Shown one piece after another: positions 33,844-43,687 of a DNA stretch of 64,000 nucleotides (position 1 is the stretch's first letter; every line of letters begins with the position of its first letter). Position numbers and translations under genes: made by a program. The notes under the pieces were generated by a model. It was not told where the DNA came from. It saw nothing but the letters and a program-made list of their open reading frames with translations, and did not search any database. Origin of the DNA: Mucilaginibacter sp. PAMB04168 (GTDB taxonomy: Bacteria; Bacteroidota; Bacteroidia; Sphingobacteriales; Sphingobacteriaceae); assembly GCF_039634365.2 (NCBI RefSeq), contig NZ_CP155079.2:3038001-3102000 (forward strand). Reading direction: 5' to 3'.

Positions 33844-34938
33844 ATGAAAATAAGGCTTACAGCATTGCTGTTAACTGGCAGCATGGCATTACAAATAGCT
33901 CAGGCTCAAACTACCGCAGGCACTAAGGTGGGTAAAGGCTTAAAAGATTATTATAAAAACTACTTCCCTATAGGTGTTGCTGTTGCCCCCCGCCATTTGC
34001 AGGGAGATGAGGGCAAATTTATACTGCAACAGTTCAACAGTGTTACGCCTGAGAACGCCATGAAAATGGGACCTATCCATCCTCAAGAGGACCGCTATTT
34101 TTGGCGTGATGCCGATTCCATAGTAAATTTTGCGCAGAAACATGGGCTGCGGGTGCGTGGTCATAACTTATGCTGGCACGAACAGACACCTAATTGGCTG
34201 TTTAAAGACAGTACAGGCAAACAAGTGAGTAAAAAATTACTTCTTAAACGATTACACGACCATATTTTTACAGTAGTTAACCGATACAAAGGAAAGATTT
34301 ACGCGTGGGATGTAGTTAATGAGGCCATTGATGATGATCCGAAAAACTTCCTTCGCAATTCCCTATGGTATCAGATATGCGGAGAAGATTTTATTGTGAA
34401 AGCCTTTGAGTATGCGCATGAGGCAGATCCGAAAGCAGTGCTTTTTTATAATGATTATAATACTGAACGCCCTGAGAAAACGAAGCGTGTATATAAACTG
34501 CTCAAAAAACTGGTTGATGCTAAAGTTCCGGTTCAAGCAGTAGGCTTGCAGGCGCACTGGTCGTTACAGGAACCATCTGCAACAGAACTCCGCAATACAA
34601 TACAAAAGTTTGCATCATTAGGTCTTAAGGTACAGATAACTGAGCTCGACGTATCAATATATCCTTGGGAAAAAGAACGCCGCCCACTACGCCCAGGCGA
34701 AAAAGGCGAATTAACGCCCGATTTGGAGCAAAAACAAATAGCTAAGTATAAAGAGGTTTTTGAGGTACTGCGCCAGTATAAAAGGGTTATAACCGGTGTT
34801 ACCTTCTGGAATGTGTCTGACCGCTACACCTGGCTTGACGAATACCCTGTACGTGGCCGCAAAAACTTCCCGTTACTATTTGATGCCAATCTGCTCCCTA
34901 AAAAAGCATACTATGAGGTAATAAACTTCAAAAAATAA
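33844..34938 (+). CDS. GH10 endo-1,4-beta-xylanase
   Basis: A 364-residue exported xylanase that cuts the beta-1,4-xylan backbone. The signal peptide ends IAQAQ. The catalytic TIM barrel shows TPENAMKMG, GHNLCWHEQTPNW, the acid/base Glu160 in DVVNEA and the nucleophile Glu267 in ITELDVS, then GVTFWNVSDRYTWLDE. No carbohydrate-binding module is attached, so it likely acts on oligosaccharides or on soluble xylan in the periplasm or at the surface. It is first in an operon with GH115 (20 bases apart), under promoter 33765-33794 and operator copy 1. Confidence 0.96.
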   Translation: MKIRLTALLLTGSMALQIAQAQTTAGTKVGKGLKDYYKNYFPIGVAVAPRHLQGDEGKFILQQFNSVTPENAMKMGPIHPQEDRYFWRDADSIVNFAQKHGLRVRGHNLCWHEQTPNWLFKDSTGKQVSKKLLLKRLHDHIFTVVNRYKGKIYAWDVVNEAIDDDPKNFLRNSLWYQICGEDFIVKAFEYAHEADPKAVLFYNDYNTERPEKTKRVYKLLKKLVDAKVPVQAVGLQAHWSLQEPSATELRNTIQKFASLGLKVQITELDVSIYPWEKERRPLRPGEKGELTPDLEQKQIAKYKEVFEVLRQYKRVITGVTFWNVSDRYTWLDEYPVRGRKNFPLLFDANLLPKKAYYEVINFKK

Positions 34939-34958
34939 TTTCCTTATCTGCGTTAACA

Positions 34959-37856
34959 ATGAAGAACTCCTCGCCTATCAGTCTATTCGTTTCTTTTAAA
35001 CGACTAGCAGCCATATTTATCGTCATGGTAATCTGTGCGCAACAGGCCAATGCTACACATGATGATAGTTACGTTAGTGCTAAGCCCGTTGCTAATAGCT
35101 TTGCATTAAGTGCAGCGGGTAAATCGGCGCCTTTATGGGTTAGCACCGATGATTATGCTGGCGTTATACGTGCCGTAAAAGATTTGCAAAATGACATTGA
35201 TGCTGTGACGCATCAAAAACCCCACTTACTAAACGGCACAGCAGCAGGCAAGCAACTGGTTATCATAGGCACTATTGGCAAAAGCACGGTTATAGATCAG
35301 CTTATAAAAAACAAAAAGATAAACGTAAGCGGTGTTACCGGCAAATGGGAAACTTTCGTGTTACAGACGGTAAGCAAGCCTATGCCGGGGGTAGACCAAG
35401 CATTGGTAATTGCGGGCAGCGATAAACGTGGCACCATATATGGCGTGTATGACTTATCTGCCCGTATTGGTGTATCACCCTGGTACTGGTGGGCTGATGT
35501 ACCGATTAGGGAGCAGAAAAGTTTGTATATAATACCCGGCCGTTACACCCAGGGCGAACCCACGGTTAAGTATCGGGGCATATTTATTAACGATGAAGCA
35601 CCCGCTTTTTCGGGCTGGACCAAAGAGAAGTTTGGCGGCGTAAATAGTAAAATGTACGCCAAAATGTTTGAGCTTATTTTGCGTATGAAAGGAAATTACC
35701 TTTGGCCTGCCATGTGGGGCAATGCCTTCAATGTGGATGATCCAGCTAACCGGGCCACTGCCGATGAGTATGGCATTGTGATGGGAACCTCACACCATGA
35801 GCCTATGGACCGTGCCCAACAGGAATGGAAAATTTATGGCAAAGGTGAGTGGAATTACAATACCAACGGTGATGTTTTGCGAGACTTTTGGCGCAAAGGC
35901 ATTGAAAACATGGGCACTGCCGAAACCATTGTTACCGTAGGTATGCGTGGCGATGGTGACATGGCCATGGAGCAAGGCACTAACATTGCCTTGCTCGAAA
36001 AAATTGTAGCCGATCAGCGTAAAATTATAGCTGATGTGACTAAGAAGCCGGCCGATCAGACACCGCAAATGTGGGCGCTGTATAAGGAGGTGCAAGACTA
36101 TTATGACAAGGGTATGCGCGTGCCAGATGACGTTACCTTACTGCTTTGCGACGACAATTGGGGAAACATACGTAAGTTACCCAAGCTTGGCGAAAAGCCC
36201 CGTAAAGGCGGTTATGGCATTTATTATCATTATGATTATGTGGGCGGTCCGCGCAATTATAAATGGCTTAATACAAATCCTATTGTTAAGGTTTGGGAAC
36301 AAATGCACCTAGCATATGAGTACAATGCCCGGCAGGTATGGATTGTAAACGTAGGTGATCTTAAGCCTATGGAGTTTCCGCTAGAGTTCTTTCTGGATTA
36401 TGCCTGGAATCCTAACAAATGGCCTGTTAACCGTGTGCAGGAATATACCCGCTTATGGGCCTTGCAACAATTTGGACCTGAACGTGCCAGCGAAATAGCC
36501 AGTATCATTAGCAGGTACACTAAATACAACGGGCGTCGTAAACCCGAATTACTCAATCAAAACACTTACAGCATCACTAATTATAGCGAGTTTGAGAATG
36601 TTGTAAATGATTATAACCAGCTGCAAGCACAAGCAGAAGAATTGTACAAAAAAATGCCTGCTGCTTACAAAGATGCTTATTATCAACTGGTATTACACCC
36701 TGTACAAGCCTGTTCAAATTTGAATGAGATGTATTACAACGCTGCATTAAACAAGTGGTATACCCAGCAAGGCCGGGCAGCAGCTAATGATAAGGCCGCT
36801 GCTGTTAAAACGCTGTTTGCTAAAGATGCCGAGATATCTAAATACTACAATACACAATTGGCTGGTGGCAAATGGAACCATATGATGGATCAAACACACA
36901 TTGGTTATACATACTGGCAGCAACCACCGGTAGACAAAATGCCGGAGGTAACTGAAATACAATTACCTGCTGCACCTTCAATGGGTGTTGCGGTCGAAGG
37001 TTCAACGGCTTGGTGGCCTCAGGAAACCCATGAGGCTGTACTGCCTGAATTTAATAAGCACCAAAAGTCGCCATACTATATCGAAGTGTTCAATCGTGGG
37101 CAGTCATCATTCAAGTTTACAACACAAACTGCACCGTGGGTAACCGTAACACCGGCAAATGGTTTAGTAAGCAAACAACAACGTATTTTGGTAAATGTAA
37201 ATTGGGCAAAAGTGCCGGCTGGTTCGCAAGTTACGCCAATTACCATTACATCATCAGATGGAAGCAAGGTAGTTGTAAACGCTAACATTTATAACGCGGT
37301 TAACAACAAAACTCCAATAAAGGGCTTCGTTGAACACAGCCGCTATGTTTCGATCGAAGCTGTTCATTACACTAAAGCGGTTAGCAGTGCAGCGGCACAA
37401 TGGCTGGTTCTACCCGATTATGGCCGTACGCTTTCTGCCGTTACAATCTCGCCTTCTACTGCACCCTTGCAAAAGCCTGGTGGTAGTGGTGCGCATTTGC
37501 AGTACCAGATCAATACAATTGATACAGGTTTGGCAGACCTTCATGTATACCTTTCTCCTACTATAGATTTTACGGGCAGTAAAAGCTTGCAATATGCTGT
37601 GTCTATTGATGACGAGAAGCCACAGGTGTTTCATGTTAACGCAGAAGCCACTCAGCCTTTATGGAACAAAGTGGTTGCCGATGCCATTAACATCCAAACA
37701 TCACAACACTACCTTAAAAAGCCCGGCGTACACGTGATCAAATTTTGGATGATTAGTCCGGCTGTAGTATTGCAGAAACTTGTACTGGATTTTGATAAAA
37801 GTGTTAAGCCAAGTTATTTAGGCCCCCCTGAGAGTTATTATACCACTGCTCAGTAA
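34959..37856 (+). CDS. GH115 xylan alpha-1,2-glucuronidase
   Basis: A 965-residue exported enzyme of GH115, which removes (4-O-methyl-)glucuronic acid from internal positions of xylan. The signal peptide ends ANA near residue 33. Domain order: N-terminal domain with VIAGSDKRGTIYGVYDLS (about 145-165), the central barrel with SPWYWWADVP, YRGIFINDEAP, GNYLWPAMWGNAF, GTSHHEPM and GMRGDGD, a helical region (about 520-650), then C-terminal strand domains to the end. The sequence FINDEAP and HHEPM are family hallmarks. It follows GH10 by 20 bases in the same operon. Confidence 0.93.
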   Translation: MKNSSPISLFVSFKRLAAIFIVMVICAQQANATHDDSYVSAKPVANSFALSAAGKSAPLWVSTDDYAGVIRAVKDLQNDIDAVTHQKPHLLNGTAAGKQLVIIGTIGKSTVIDQLIKNKKINVSGVTGKWETFVLQTVSKPMPGVDQALVIAGSDKRGTIYGVYDLSARIGVSPWYWWADVPIREQKSLYIIPGRYTQGEPTVKYRGIFINDEAPAFSGWTKEKFGGVNSKMYAKMFELILRMKGNYLWPAMWGNAFNVDDPANRATADEYGIVMGTSHHEPMDRAQQEWKIYGKGEWNYNTNGDVLRDFWRKGIENMGTAETIVTVGMRGDGDMAMEQGTNIALLEKIVADQRKIIADVTKKPADQTPQMWALYKEVQDYYDKGMRVPDDVTLLLCDDNWGNIRKLPKLGEKPRKGGYGIYYHYDYVGGPRNYKWLNTNPIVKVWEQMHLAYEYNARQVWIVNVGDLKPMEFPLEFFLDYAWNPNKWPVNRVQEYTRLWALQQFGPERASEIASIISRYTKYNGRRKPELLNQNTYSITNYSEFENVVNDYNQLQAQAEELYKKMPAAYKDAYYQLVLHPVQACSNLNEMYYNAALNKWYTQQGRAAANDKAAAVKTLFAKDAEISKYYNTQLAGGKWNHMMDQTHIGYTYWQQPPVDKMPEVTEIQLPAAPSMGVAVEGSTAWWPQETHEAVLPEFNKHQKSPYYIEVFNRGQSSFKFTTQTAPWVTVTPANGLVSKQQRILVNVNWAKVPAGSQVTPITITSSDGSKVVVNANIYNAVNNKTPIKGFVEHSRYVSIEAVHYTKAVSSAAAQWLVLPDYGRTLSAVTISPSTAPLQKPGGSGAHLQYQINTIDTGLADLHVYLSPTIDFTGSKSLQYAVSIDDEKPQVFHVNAEATQPLWNKVVADAINIQTSQHYLKKPGVHVIKFWMISPAVVLQKLVLDFDKSVKPSYLGPPESYYTTAQ

Positions 37857-38012
37857 GAAGCAACTTAAGTACATCGCTGTTGAGTTAGCGAGGTTTTTAA
37901 GTTATGCTTATAAAATAATAAATACTTAACTGAAAGTAAGCTCGTGTTGGCGTTTGTACACTTATGCTGAGAAAAGCGCAATCTCTATAAATGTGTATTT
38001 GACAATTAAAAA

Positions 38013-38026
38013 TACAATCGATTGCA
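38013..38026 (+). promoter_or_regulatory. LacI-type operator, copy 2
   Basis: TACAATCGATTGCA carries the full CAATCGATTG core (38015-38024) in the 283-base gap between GH115 and the transaldolase gene, 114 bases before the latter's start. A TTG within it lies 16 bases before TAGCTTTA (38041-38048), a possible -7 element with one mismatch; if so, the operator covers the -33 region. Confidence 0.7.
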
Positions 38027-38139
38027 AAAATATATTAGGTTAGCTTTAAAATTTATTGCATTTTTACCGGGCAGTACAAAATCGGCTCTTTTAAGCTTAT
38101 TTTTACTAATAGTTCTTCAATTACATACATTAATATATT

Positions 38140-38817
38140 ATGAAATTTTTCATCGACACGGCTAACCTGTCACAAATTAGCGAAGCCCATGATATGGGTA
38201 TTTTAGACGGGGTAACCACTAATCCTTCCCTAATGGCCAAAGAAGGTATCACAGGCCAAGACAATGTTATTGCACACTACAAAGCCATTTGCGATATTAC
38301 CGATGGCGACGTTAGCGCCGAGGTTATTTCTACTACTTACAACGAGATGGTTGAAGAAGGCTTGGCCCTTGCTAAACTGCACGAGCGTATTGTAGTAAAA
38401 GTGCCGATGATTAAAGATGGTGTAAAAGCTATTAAATACTTTACACAACAGGGTATCAAAACCAATTGTACGCTGGTATTTTCTGCTGGTCAGGCGTTAT
38501 TGGCTGCAAAAGCCGGTGCCACATATGTATCACCTTTTATTGGCCGTTTGGATGATGTCTCAACCGATGGTTTACAACTTATTGAAGACATTCGTTTAAT
38601 TTACGATAACTACGGTTACGAAACGCAAATTTTGGCTGCCTCAGTTCGCCATGCTATGCATATTATCAACTGTGCTAAATTAGGTGCCGATGTAATTACC
38701 GGTCCATTATCAGCTATTACAGCACTATTGAAACACCCATTAACTGATAATGGTTTGGCTCAGTTCCTTGCCGACCATGCCAAAGCAGCCGCTGCTGGCG
38801 TTCCCCCGGTTAAGTAA
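38140..38817 (+). CDS. small transaldolase (TalC/Fsa type)
   Basis: A 225-residue member of the short transaldolase/fructose-6-phosphate aldolase family. The start [16 protein letters not shown] and [13 protein letters not shown] are diagnostic, and the Schiff-base Lys lies in RIVVKVPM near residue 87. [32 protein letters not shown] follows; shown only as [15 protein letters not shown]. It moves dihydroxyacetone units in the non-oxidative pentose phosphate pathway, where xylulose 5-phosphate from the xylose genes enters. Transaldolase versus aldolase activity depends on a single active-site residue that I cannot assign safely. Operator copy 2 lies upstream. Confidence 0.9.
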   Translation: MKFFIDTANLSQISEAHDMGILDGVTTNPSLMAKEGITGQDNVIAHYKAICDITDGDVSAEVISTTYNEMVEEGLALAKLHERIVVKVPMIKDGVKAIKYFTQQGIKTNCTLVFSAGQALLAAKAGATYVSPFIGRLDDVSTDGLQLIEDIRLIYDNYGYETQILAASVRHAMHIINCAKLGADVITGPLSAITALLKHPLTDNGLAQFLADHAKAAAAGVPPVK

Positions 38818-38939
38818 TTACCAGTAAATTGTAGTGGTTTAAATAATTGACGATTGGACACGTCCAACCCTCACAACATAGCCTACTTACTGCTTTACTC
38901 ATCAAATACCCAACAAATCAACTTTTACTATCACAGAGA

Positions 38940-39785
38940 ATGACACAAGATATACAAGAGCTTAAAAGCATTGCCTCACAAGTGCGCCGCGATGTGGTGC
39001 GCATGGTGCACGGCTGCCAGAGCGGCCACCCGGGCGGCTCGTTGGGTTGTACCGATTTTTTGGTAGCCCTCTATTTTTCAATAATGAAACACGACCCATC
39101 CTTTAATATGGATGGTGAAGGTGAAGATCTTTTCTTTTTATCAAACGGCCATATTTCGCCTGTATTCTATTCAGTTTTATCACATTCCGGTTACTTCGAT
39201 AAAGCCGAAATGGCCACTTTCCGTAAATTGGATTCACGCTTGCAGGGCCACCCTACTACACACGAAGGATTACCGGGTGTACGCATCGCCTCTGGCTCTT
39301 TAGGTCAGGGCTTATCAGTAGGTATCGGCGCGGCGCTTAGTAAAAAACTAAATGGTGATGATCGTTTGGTGTTTACCCTGCACGGTGATGGTGAATTGCA
39401 GGAAGGCCAGATTTGGGAAGCTGCCATGTTTGCACCACATAACCGGGTAGATAAAATGATCATGACCATCGATGTAAATGGCCAGCAGATTGATGGCCCT
39501 ACCAAAGTGGTATTATCATTGGGCGATTTGCATGCTAAGTTCCTGGCTTTTGGCTGGGAAGTTATGGAGATGAAAGGTAATGATATGGCACAGGTTGTTG
39601 AAGGCTTACAAAAAGCCATTAGCCTAAGCGGCAAAGGCAAGCCAGTAGTTATATTAATGCAAACTGAGATGGGTGCCGGTGTAGACTTTATGATGGGTAG
39701 CCACAAATGGCACGGCGTTGCCCCTAACGATGCCCAACTGGAGCAAGCCTTAAATCAACTGGAAGAAACACTGGGAGACTATTAA
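38940..39785 (+). CDS. transketolase, N-terminal subunit
   Basis: A 281-residue N-terminal half of a split transketolase, binding thiamine diphosphate. [13 protein letters not shown] (near 27) and the ThDP motif [17 protein letters not shown] with its closing Asn (about 145-175) are clear. With its partner it moves two-carbon ketol groups between sugar phosphates, using xylulose 5-phosphate. The frame is open 31 codons upstream from a TTG, but [12 protein letters not shown] is the usual start. It is 122 bases after the transaldolase gene and 94 bases before the C-terminal subunit gene. Confidence 0.93.
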   Translation: MTQDIQELKSIASQVRRDVVRMVHGCQSGHPGGSLGCTDFLVALYFSIMKHDPSFNMDGEGEDLFFLSNGHISPVFYSVLSHSGYFDKAEMATFRKLDSRLQGHPTTHEGLPGVRIASGSLGQGLSVGIGAALSKKLNGDDRLVFTLHGDGELQEGQIWEAAMFAPHNRVDKMIMTIDVNGQQIDGPTKVVLSLGDLHAKFLAFGWEVMEMKGNDMAQVVEGLQKAISLSGKGKPVVILMQTEMGAGVDFMMGSHKWHGVAPNDAQLEQALNQLEETLGDY

Positions 39786-39879
39786 GGAAAGAACAGGACT
39801 CAAAAACCAAGAGTCACTGCTTGACTTATTTGCTCATTCAACAATTCACTCAATCACTCATTATTTCAATAACTACACT

Positions 39880-40836
39880 GTGACCAAGTATACATATACA
39901 GAAAAAAAAGATACCCGTTCGGGCTTTGGTGCTGGTTTGCTAGAAGCTGGTAAACGTAATCCTAAAGTGGTTGCCTTGTGCGCCGACCTTGTAGGTTCGC
40001 TTAAAATGCAAGATTTTATCAATGCTTTTCCTGAACGCTTTGTACAGGTAGGTATTGCCGAAGCCAATATGATGGGCATTGCTGCCGGTTTAACCATTGG
40101 TGGCCATGTACCTTTTACCGGCACGTTTGCCAACTTTTCGACAGGCCGCGTTTATGATCAAATCCGCCAGTCTATTGCGTATTCTGATAAGAACGTAAAA
40201 ATTTGTGCCTCTCACGCCGGCTTAACCCTGGGCGAAGATGGCGCTACCCACCAAATATTGGAAGACTTGGGTATGATGAAAATGCTGCCGGGTATGACCG
40301 TTATCAACCCGTGCGATTATAACCAAACCAAAGCTGCCACTATTGCCATTGCTGAGCATCATGGCCCGGTTTACCTGCGTTTTGGCCGCCCGGTAGTCCC
40401 TATCTTCACCCCTGCCGATCAGGTTTTTGAGATAGGTAAAGCATGGATGGTAAGCGAAGGTACCGATGTTACCATTATTGCAACCGGCCACCTGGTATGG
40501 GAAGCCATACAAGCCGGCGAGCAACTGGAAGCTATGGGTATTTCTGCTGAAGTAATCAACATTCATACTATTAAACCGCTGGACGAAGAAGCCATCCTTA
40601 AATCGGTAAGCAAAACACGTTGCGTGGTAACTGCCGAAGAGCATAACCGTTTAGGTGGTCTGGGCGACTCGGTAGCACAGGTACTTGTTAAAAACATCCC
40701 CGTACCACAAGAGTATGTAGCTGTTAACGATTCATTCGGCGAGTCGGGTACGCCTGAGCAACTGATGGAAAAGTATAAGCTAAATGCTCCTGCTATTGTA
40801 GCAGCTGCGCAAAAAGCTATACAGCGTAAAGGATAA
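39880..40836 (+). CDS. transketolase, C-terminal subunit
   Basis: A 318-residue second half of the split transketolase, with the pyrimidine-binding domain ([38 protein letters not shown] with the catalytic Glu, and [11 protein letters not shown]) and the C-terminal domain (about 195-318). It begins at a GTG; no in-frame ATG is available before MQDF, which would delete the first conserved strand. It partners the preceding gene in the cytosol. A strong bidirectional terminator follows 17 bases after the stop. Confidence 0.92.
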   Translation: MTKYTYTEKKDTRSGFGAGLLEAGKRNPKVVALCADLVGSLKMQDFINAFPERFVQVGIAEANMMGIAAGLTIGGHVPFTGTFANFSTGRVYDQIRQSIAYSDKNVKICASHAGLTLGEDGATHQILEDLGMMKMLPGMTVINPCDYNQTKAATIAIAEHHGPVYLRFGRPVVPIFTPADQVFEIGKAWMVSEGTDVTIIATGHLVWEAIQAGEQLEAMGISAEVINIHTIKPLDEEAILKSVSKTRCVVTAEEHNRLGGLGDSVAQVLVKNIPVPQEYVAVNDSFGESGTPEQLMEKYKLNAPAIVAAAQKAIQRKG

Positions 40837-40853
40837 TCATTTACAAAATACGT

Positions 40854-40895
40854 AAACCCCCAAGGCCGTCACAATACTGATGGCCTTGGGGGTTT
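40854..40895. terminator. bidirectional terminator
   Basis: A perfect 14-bp stem (40854-40867 and 40882-40895) with AAACCCCC and GGGGGTTT arms lies between the convergent transketolase and uxuA genes. Confidence 0.88.
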
Positions 40896-40959
40896 ATAAT
40901 TAGCCGTTTTTTTCAGGTTAACCCAGGCGTTGTCGACCGGCTGAGTGAATCACCGACTG

Positions 40960-42156
40960 TTAATCTGCAAATAACGTACGTTTAATACCCATCTCCAGTC
41001 CGCGCAGCTCGGCCAGCCCTTTTAAGCGGCCAATAACTGAATATCCGGGATACGTATTGTAATTGTAATCGTCGAGTAATTTGTGACCATGATCCGGGCG
41101 CATAGGCATGGCAACATCCGTACGGCCGCTGTCGAGGCGCTTCTTTTGTTCCAGTATAATGTTCTTCATTACCGCATACATATCCGTGCTACCCTCCAGA
41201 TGATCGGCTTCATAAAAGCTGCCGTCTGCCTCGCGTTGCACATTGCGCAGATGCAGAAAATGAAAATGCTCACCCAAACGGGTCACAATACCAGGCAAAT
41301 CATTGGCTGGATTAGCGCCTAAAGAACCGGTACAAAATGTGAGGCCATTACTTGGCGATGGACAAGCGTTAACAACGTCAACCAAATCCTGCTCAGTAGA
41401 TACTACACGAGGCAAACCTAAGATAGAGAATGGTGGATCGTCTGGATGCACACACATCTTAACGCCCAGTTTTTCAGCATCAGGGATAATAGCTTTTAAA
41501 AAGTAGGCCATGTGCTGCTTTAATACTTGCGAATCTATGTGTTCATATTTTTTAAGATACACCTTAAATTCATCAATCGTAAACACATCGTCGGTACCGG
41601 GCAAACCGGCCATTATGATATTGGTAAGCTTGGTTTTTTCCTCTGCGCTTAAGCTGTCGAAATACTTTTTAGCTGCTTCTTGCTGGGCGGGTGTAAACTC
41701 CTGGTAGGCTTCGGGCCGCTGTAATATGAAAAGATCAAACGCGGCAAGTGCAGGTGCATCATAGCGTAAGGCGGATGCATTGTTTGGTAAACGATAATCA
41801 AGGTTGGTACGTGTCCAATCCAGCACGGGCATAAAATTGTAGCACACTGTACTCAGGCCGGCCTCAGCCAGGTTTTTAAGCGTTTTGATATACTTGTCAA
41901 TATATTCATCTCGTTCGGCACTGGCTATGCGGATACTCTCATGTATATTCACACTTTCCACCACCGACCAGCGCAAACCCGCTGCTTCAATTTCAGCTTT
42001 ACGTTTATTGATTTCTTCCAGGCTCCACTCCTCGCCTGCAGGTATATGATGCAGCGCATTTACAATGCCGGTTGCCCCGGTTTGTGTAATGGCTTGTAAC
42101 GTAACCGGATCAGACGGACCAAACCAGCGGAAAGTTTGTTCAAGGTTGTTTATCAT
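40960..42156 (-). CDS. uxuA: D-mannonate dehydratase
   Basis: A 398-residue UxuA, which dehydrates D-mannonate to 2-keto-3-deoxygluconate in glucuronate breakdown. The family features are visible: the start TFRWFGPSDPVTL, IVNALHHIPAGEEW, VVESVNIHESI, the metal-binding region KMCVHPDDPPFSILGLPR, NGLTFCTGSLGA, HFLHLRNV and MRPDHGH. It supplies the step after uronate isomerase and mannonate oxidoreductase, whose genes are not in the window. It takes up glucuronic acid released by GH115 and GH67. It is divergent from lacI across a 468-base region with operator copy 3. Confidence 0.95.
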   Translation of the reverse strand: MINNLEQTFRWFGPSDPVTLQAITQTGATGIVNALHHIPAGEEWSLEEINKRKAEIEAAGLRWSVVESVNIHESIRIASAERDEYIDKYIKTLKNLAEAGLSTVCYNFMPVLDWTRTNLDYRLPNNASALRYDAPALAAFDLFILQRPEAYQEFTPAQQEAAKKYFDSLSAEEKTKLTNIIMAGLPGTDDVFTIDEFKVYLKKYEHIDSQVLKQHMAYFLKAIIPDAEKLGVKMCVHPDDPPFSILGLPRVVSTEQDLVDVVNACPSPSNGLTFCTGSLGANPANDLPGIVTRLGEHFHFLHLRNVQREADGSFYEADHLEGSTDMYAVMKNIILEQKKRLDSGRTDVAMPMRPDHGHKLLDDYNYNTYPGYSVIGRLKGLAELRGLEMGIKRTLFAD

Positions 42157-42445
42157 ATTTCTTTAAATTATCAGACCCGTATGAAATCACTAATCTATTT
42201 TCCGAACCACAGCAAGGTAGCTTTCTAAAATGCTTGCCGAAAATATTTTTCCTTCCTATTTGTAAACATAGCAACTACCAGCAAAATGCCACTGCCGATT
42301 TTAACAAGCCTGTTAAATAATTACTTATAAGACGCATTGCTACTGACCAGTGACTGGTAAGTATCCTAACAGAACAAGGCGCAATTTACAATGCAGAACG
42401 TAATTTGTGTTTCGGTTTTTAAAACTGCAAACATTTATTTACAAT

Positions 42446-42459
42446 TGCAATCGATTGTA
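42446..42459. promoter_or_regulatory. LacI-type operator, copy 3
   Basis: TGCAATCGATTGTA contains the full CAATCGATTG core. It lies 12 bases before a candidate lacI -7 element and 290 bases from the uxuA start, so autoregulation of lacI is the simplest reading; control of uxuA is also possible. Confidence 0.72.
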
Positions 42460-42471
42460 TTGATTATTTTG

Positions 42472-42479
42472 TACTTTCG
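42472..42479 (+). promoter_or_regulatory. candidate -7 element of lacI
   Basis: TACTTTCG followed by C, one base off TAnnTTTG, 145 bases before the first lacI ATG. The surrounding 14 bases are identical to those ahead of the NamZ-like gene. Confidence 0.35.
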
Positions 42480-42624
42480 CTAATAGCGTTTCAATAACGC
42501 GAAAACCAATTTAATGATTAACTAATTTTCAGACAACAAACGGCTTAATGTGGGGAGACCTTGTGAATGCTAACGGTGCTTATTGAGTATTAAATGACAA
42601 TTAATAGCTATTAATACTAACTTT

Positions 42625-43683
42625 ATGCTGTTAAACACTGATACTGACATGAGTAATCCGGAAAAAGAAGTTACTATATACGACATAGCTAAAAAATTAA
42701 ATATATCGGCCGCTACAGTTAGCCGTGGTTTGATGGATCATCCATCGGTAAACATCAACACCAAACAAAGGGTACTGGAGGCCGCTCAAAGTATGGGTTA
42801 CCGGTCTAATCACTTAGCAAGTAACCTGCGGAAGAAGAAGAGTAACATTGTAGGAATAATTGTGGGTAACCTTAACAGTAGCTTTATGTCGAATGTAATT
42901 TCGGGTGTTGAAAAAGTACTGAGCGATGCAGGCTATAACCTGATCATTAGCCAATCGCTGGATAATATTGCCAAAGAGGTAAATATTGCTCAAGCAATGT
43001 ATAACAACCGTGTTGATGGTTTGCTGGTATCACTGGCTTATGATACTGAGAATGCAGATCACTTTGAGAGCTTTGTTAAGCGAGGTATTCCACTGGTTTA
43101 TTTTGATCGTGTATGGCCCCACCCACAGTGCCCGGGTATTGAAATTGATAACGTTAAGGCGGCTTATGAAATTACGGAACACTTGATAAATCAAGGTTGC
43201 AAACGTATAGCTCACGTTACCGCCTATAAATTAAGTGCCGTGGCGGCCGATCGTTTTAAAGGCTTTAAGCAAGCGCTGGACGACCATAGTATAACTTTTG
43301 ACGAAGACCTGGTTTTGCTCACGCAGCTTACACTGCAAGCTGGCCGGGAGGCAGCTCATACAATACTGGCTATGCCTGAGCGCCCTGACGGCGTTTTTGT
43401 AACGAACGATGCCTGTGCGGTTGCATGTATGCAGGAGCTTAAACGGCATGGTATCCGCATTCCGGAAGATATTGCCTTCGCCGGTTTTAATAATGATACA
43501 GAAGCCAGCATTATCGAGCCTAATTTAACTACTGTAAACTACAAGGGGTATGATATGGGCGAAGTGGCTGCAAAAATATTAGTTAACCGATTGCATAATA
43601 ACAAACACCATGTAGCCGCCGACAACCGACTGATACAAAAGTCTGAGTTGATTATACGCGACTCGTCTCTTAAAAAAAAATAA
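42625..43683 (+). CDS. LacI family transcriptional regulator
   Basis: A 352-residue repressor of the LacI/GalR family. The N-terminal DNA-binding domain (about 14-65) reads VTIYDIAKKLNISAATVSRGL, that is helix-turn-helix, then the hinge helix SNHLASNLRKKKS. The ligand-binding domain begins IVGIIVGNLNSSFMSNVI and includes PLVYFDR, DGVFVTNDACAVACM and DIAFAGFNND. A second ATG eight codons in is also possible. It probably senses a xylan- or glucuronate-derived sugar and binds the CAATCGATTG operators; the pairing is inferred from its position amid all four sites. The GH67 gene follows after four bases. Confidence 0.92.
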   Translation: MLLNTDTDMSNPEKEVTIYDIAKKLNISAATVSRGLMDHPSVNINTKQRVLEAAQSMGYRSNHLASNLRKKKSNIVGIIVGNLNSSFMSNVISGVEKVLSDAGYNLIISQSLDNIAKEVNIAQAMYNNRVDGLLVSLAYDTENADHFESFVKRGIPLVYFDRVWPHPQCPGIEIDNVKAAYEITEHLINQGCKRIAHVTAYKLSAVAADRFKGFKQALDDHSITFDEDLVLLTQLTLQAGREAAHTILAMPERPDGVFVTNDACAVACMQELKRHGIRIPEDIAFAGFNNDTEASIIEPNLTTVNYKGYDMGEVAAKILVNRLHNNKHHVAADNRLIQKSELIIRDSSLKKK

Positions 43684-43687
43684 AACC

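Larger units (their letters stand above)
42157..42624. other. divergent regulatory region uxuA / lacI
   Basis: A 468-base region with no supportable gene. It holds operator copy 3 (42446-42459) and a candidate -7 element for lacI (42472-42479). No clean TAnnTTTG was found for uxuA on the minus strand. The rest shows no strong hairpin. Confidence 0.6.

Noticed and set aside
39305..40644. Long minus-strand open frames (133 and 140 codons) inside the transketolase genes
   Set aside because: Both are antisense to well-conserved transketolase sequence and have no recognisable protein features.
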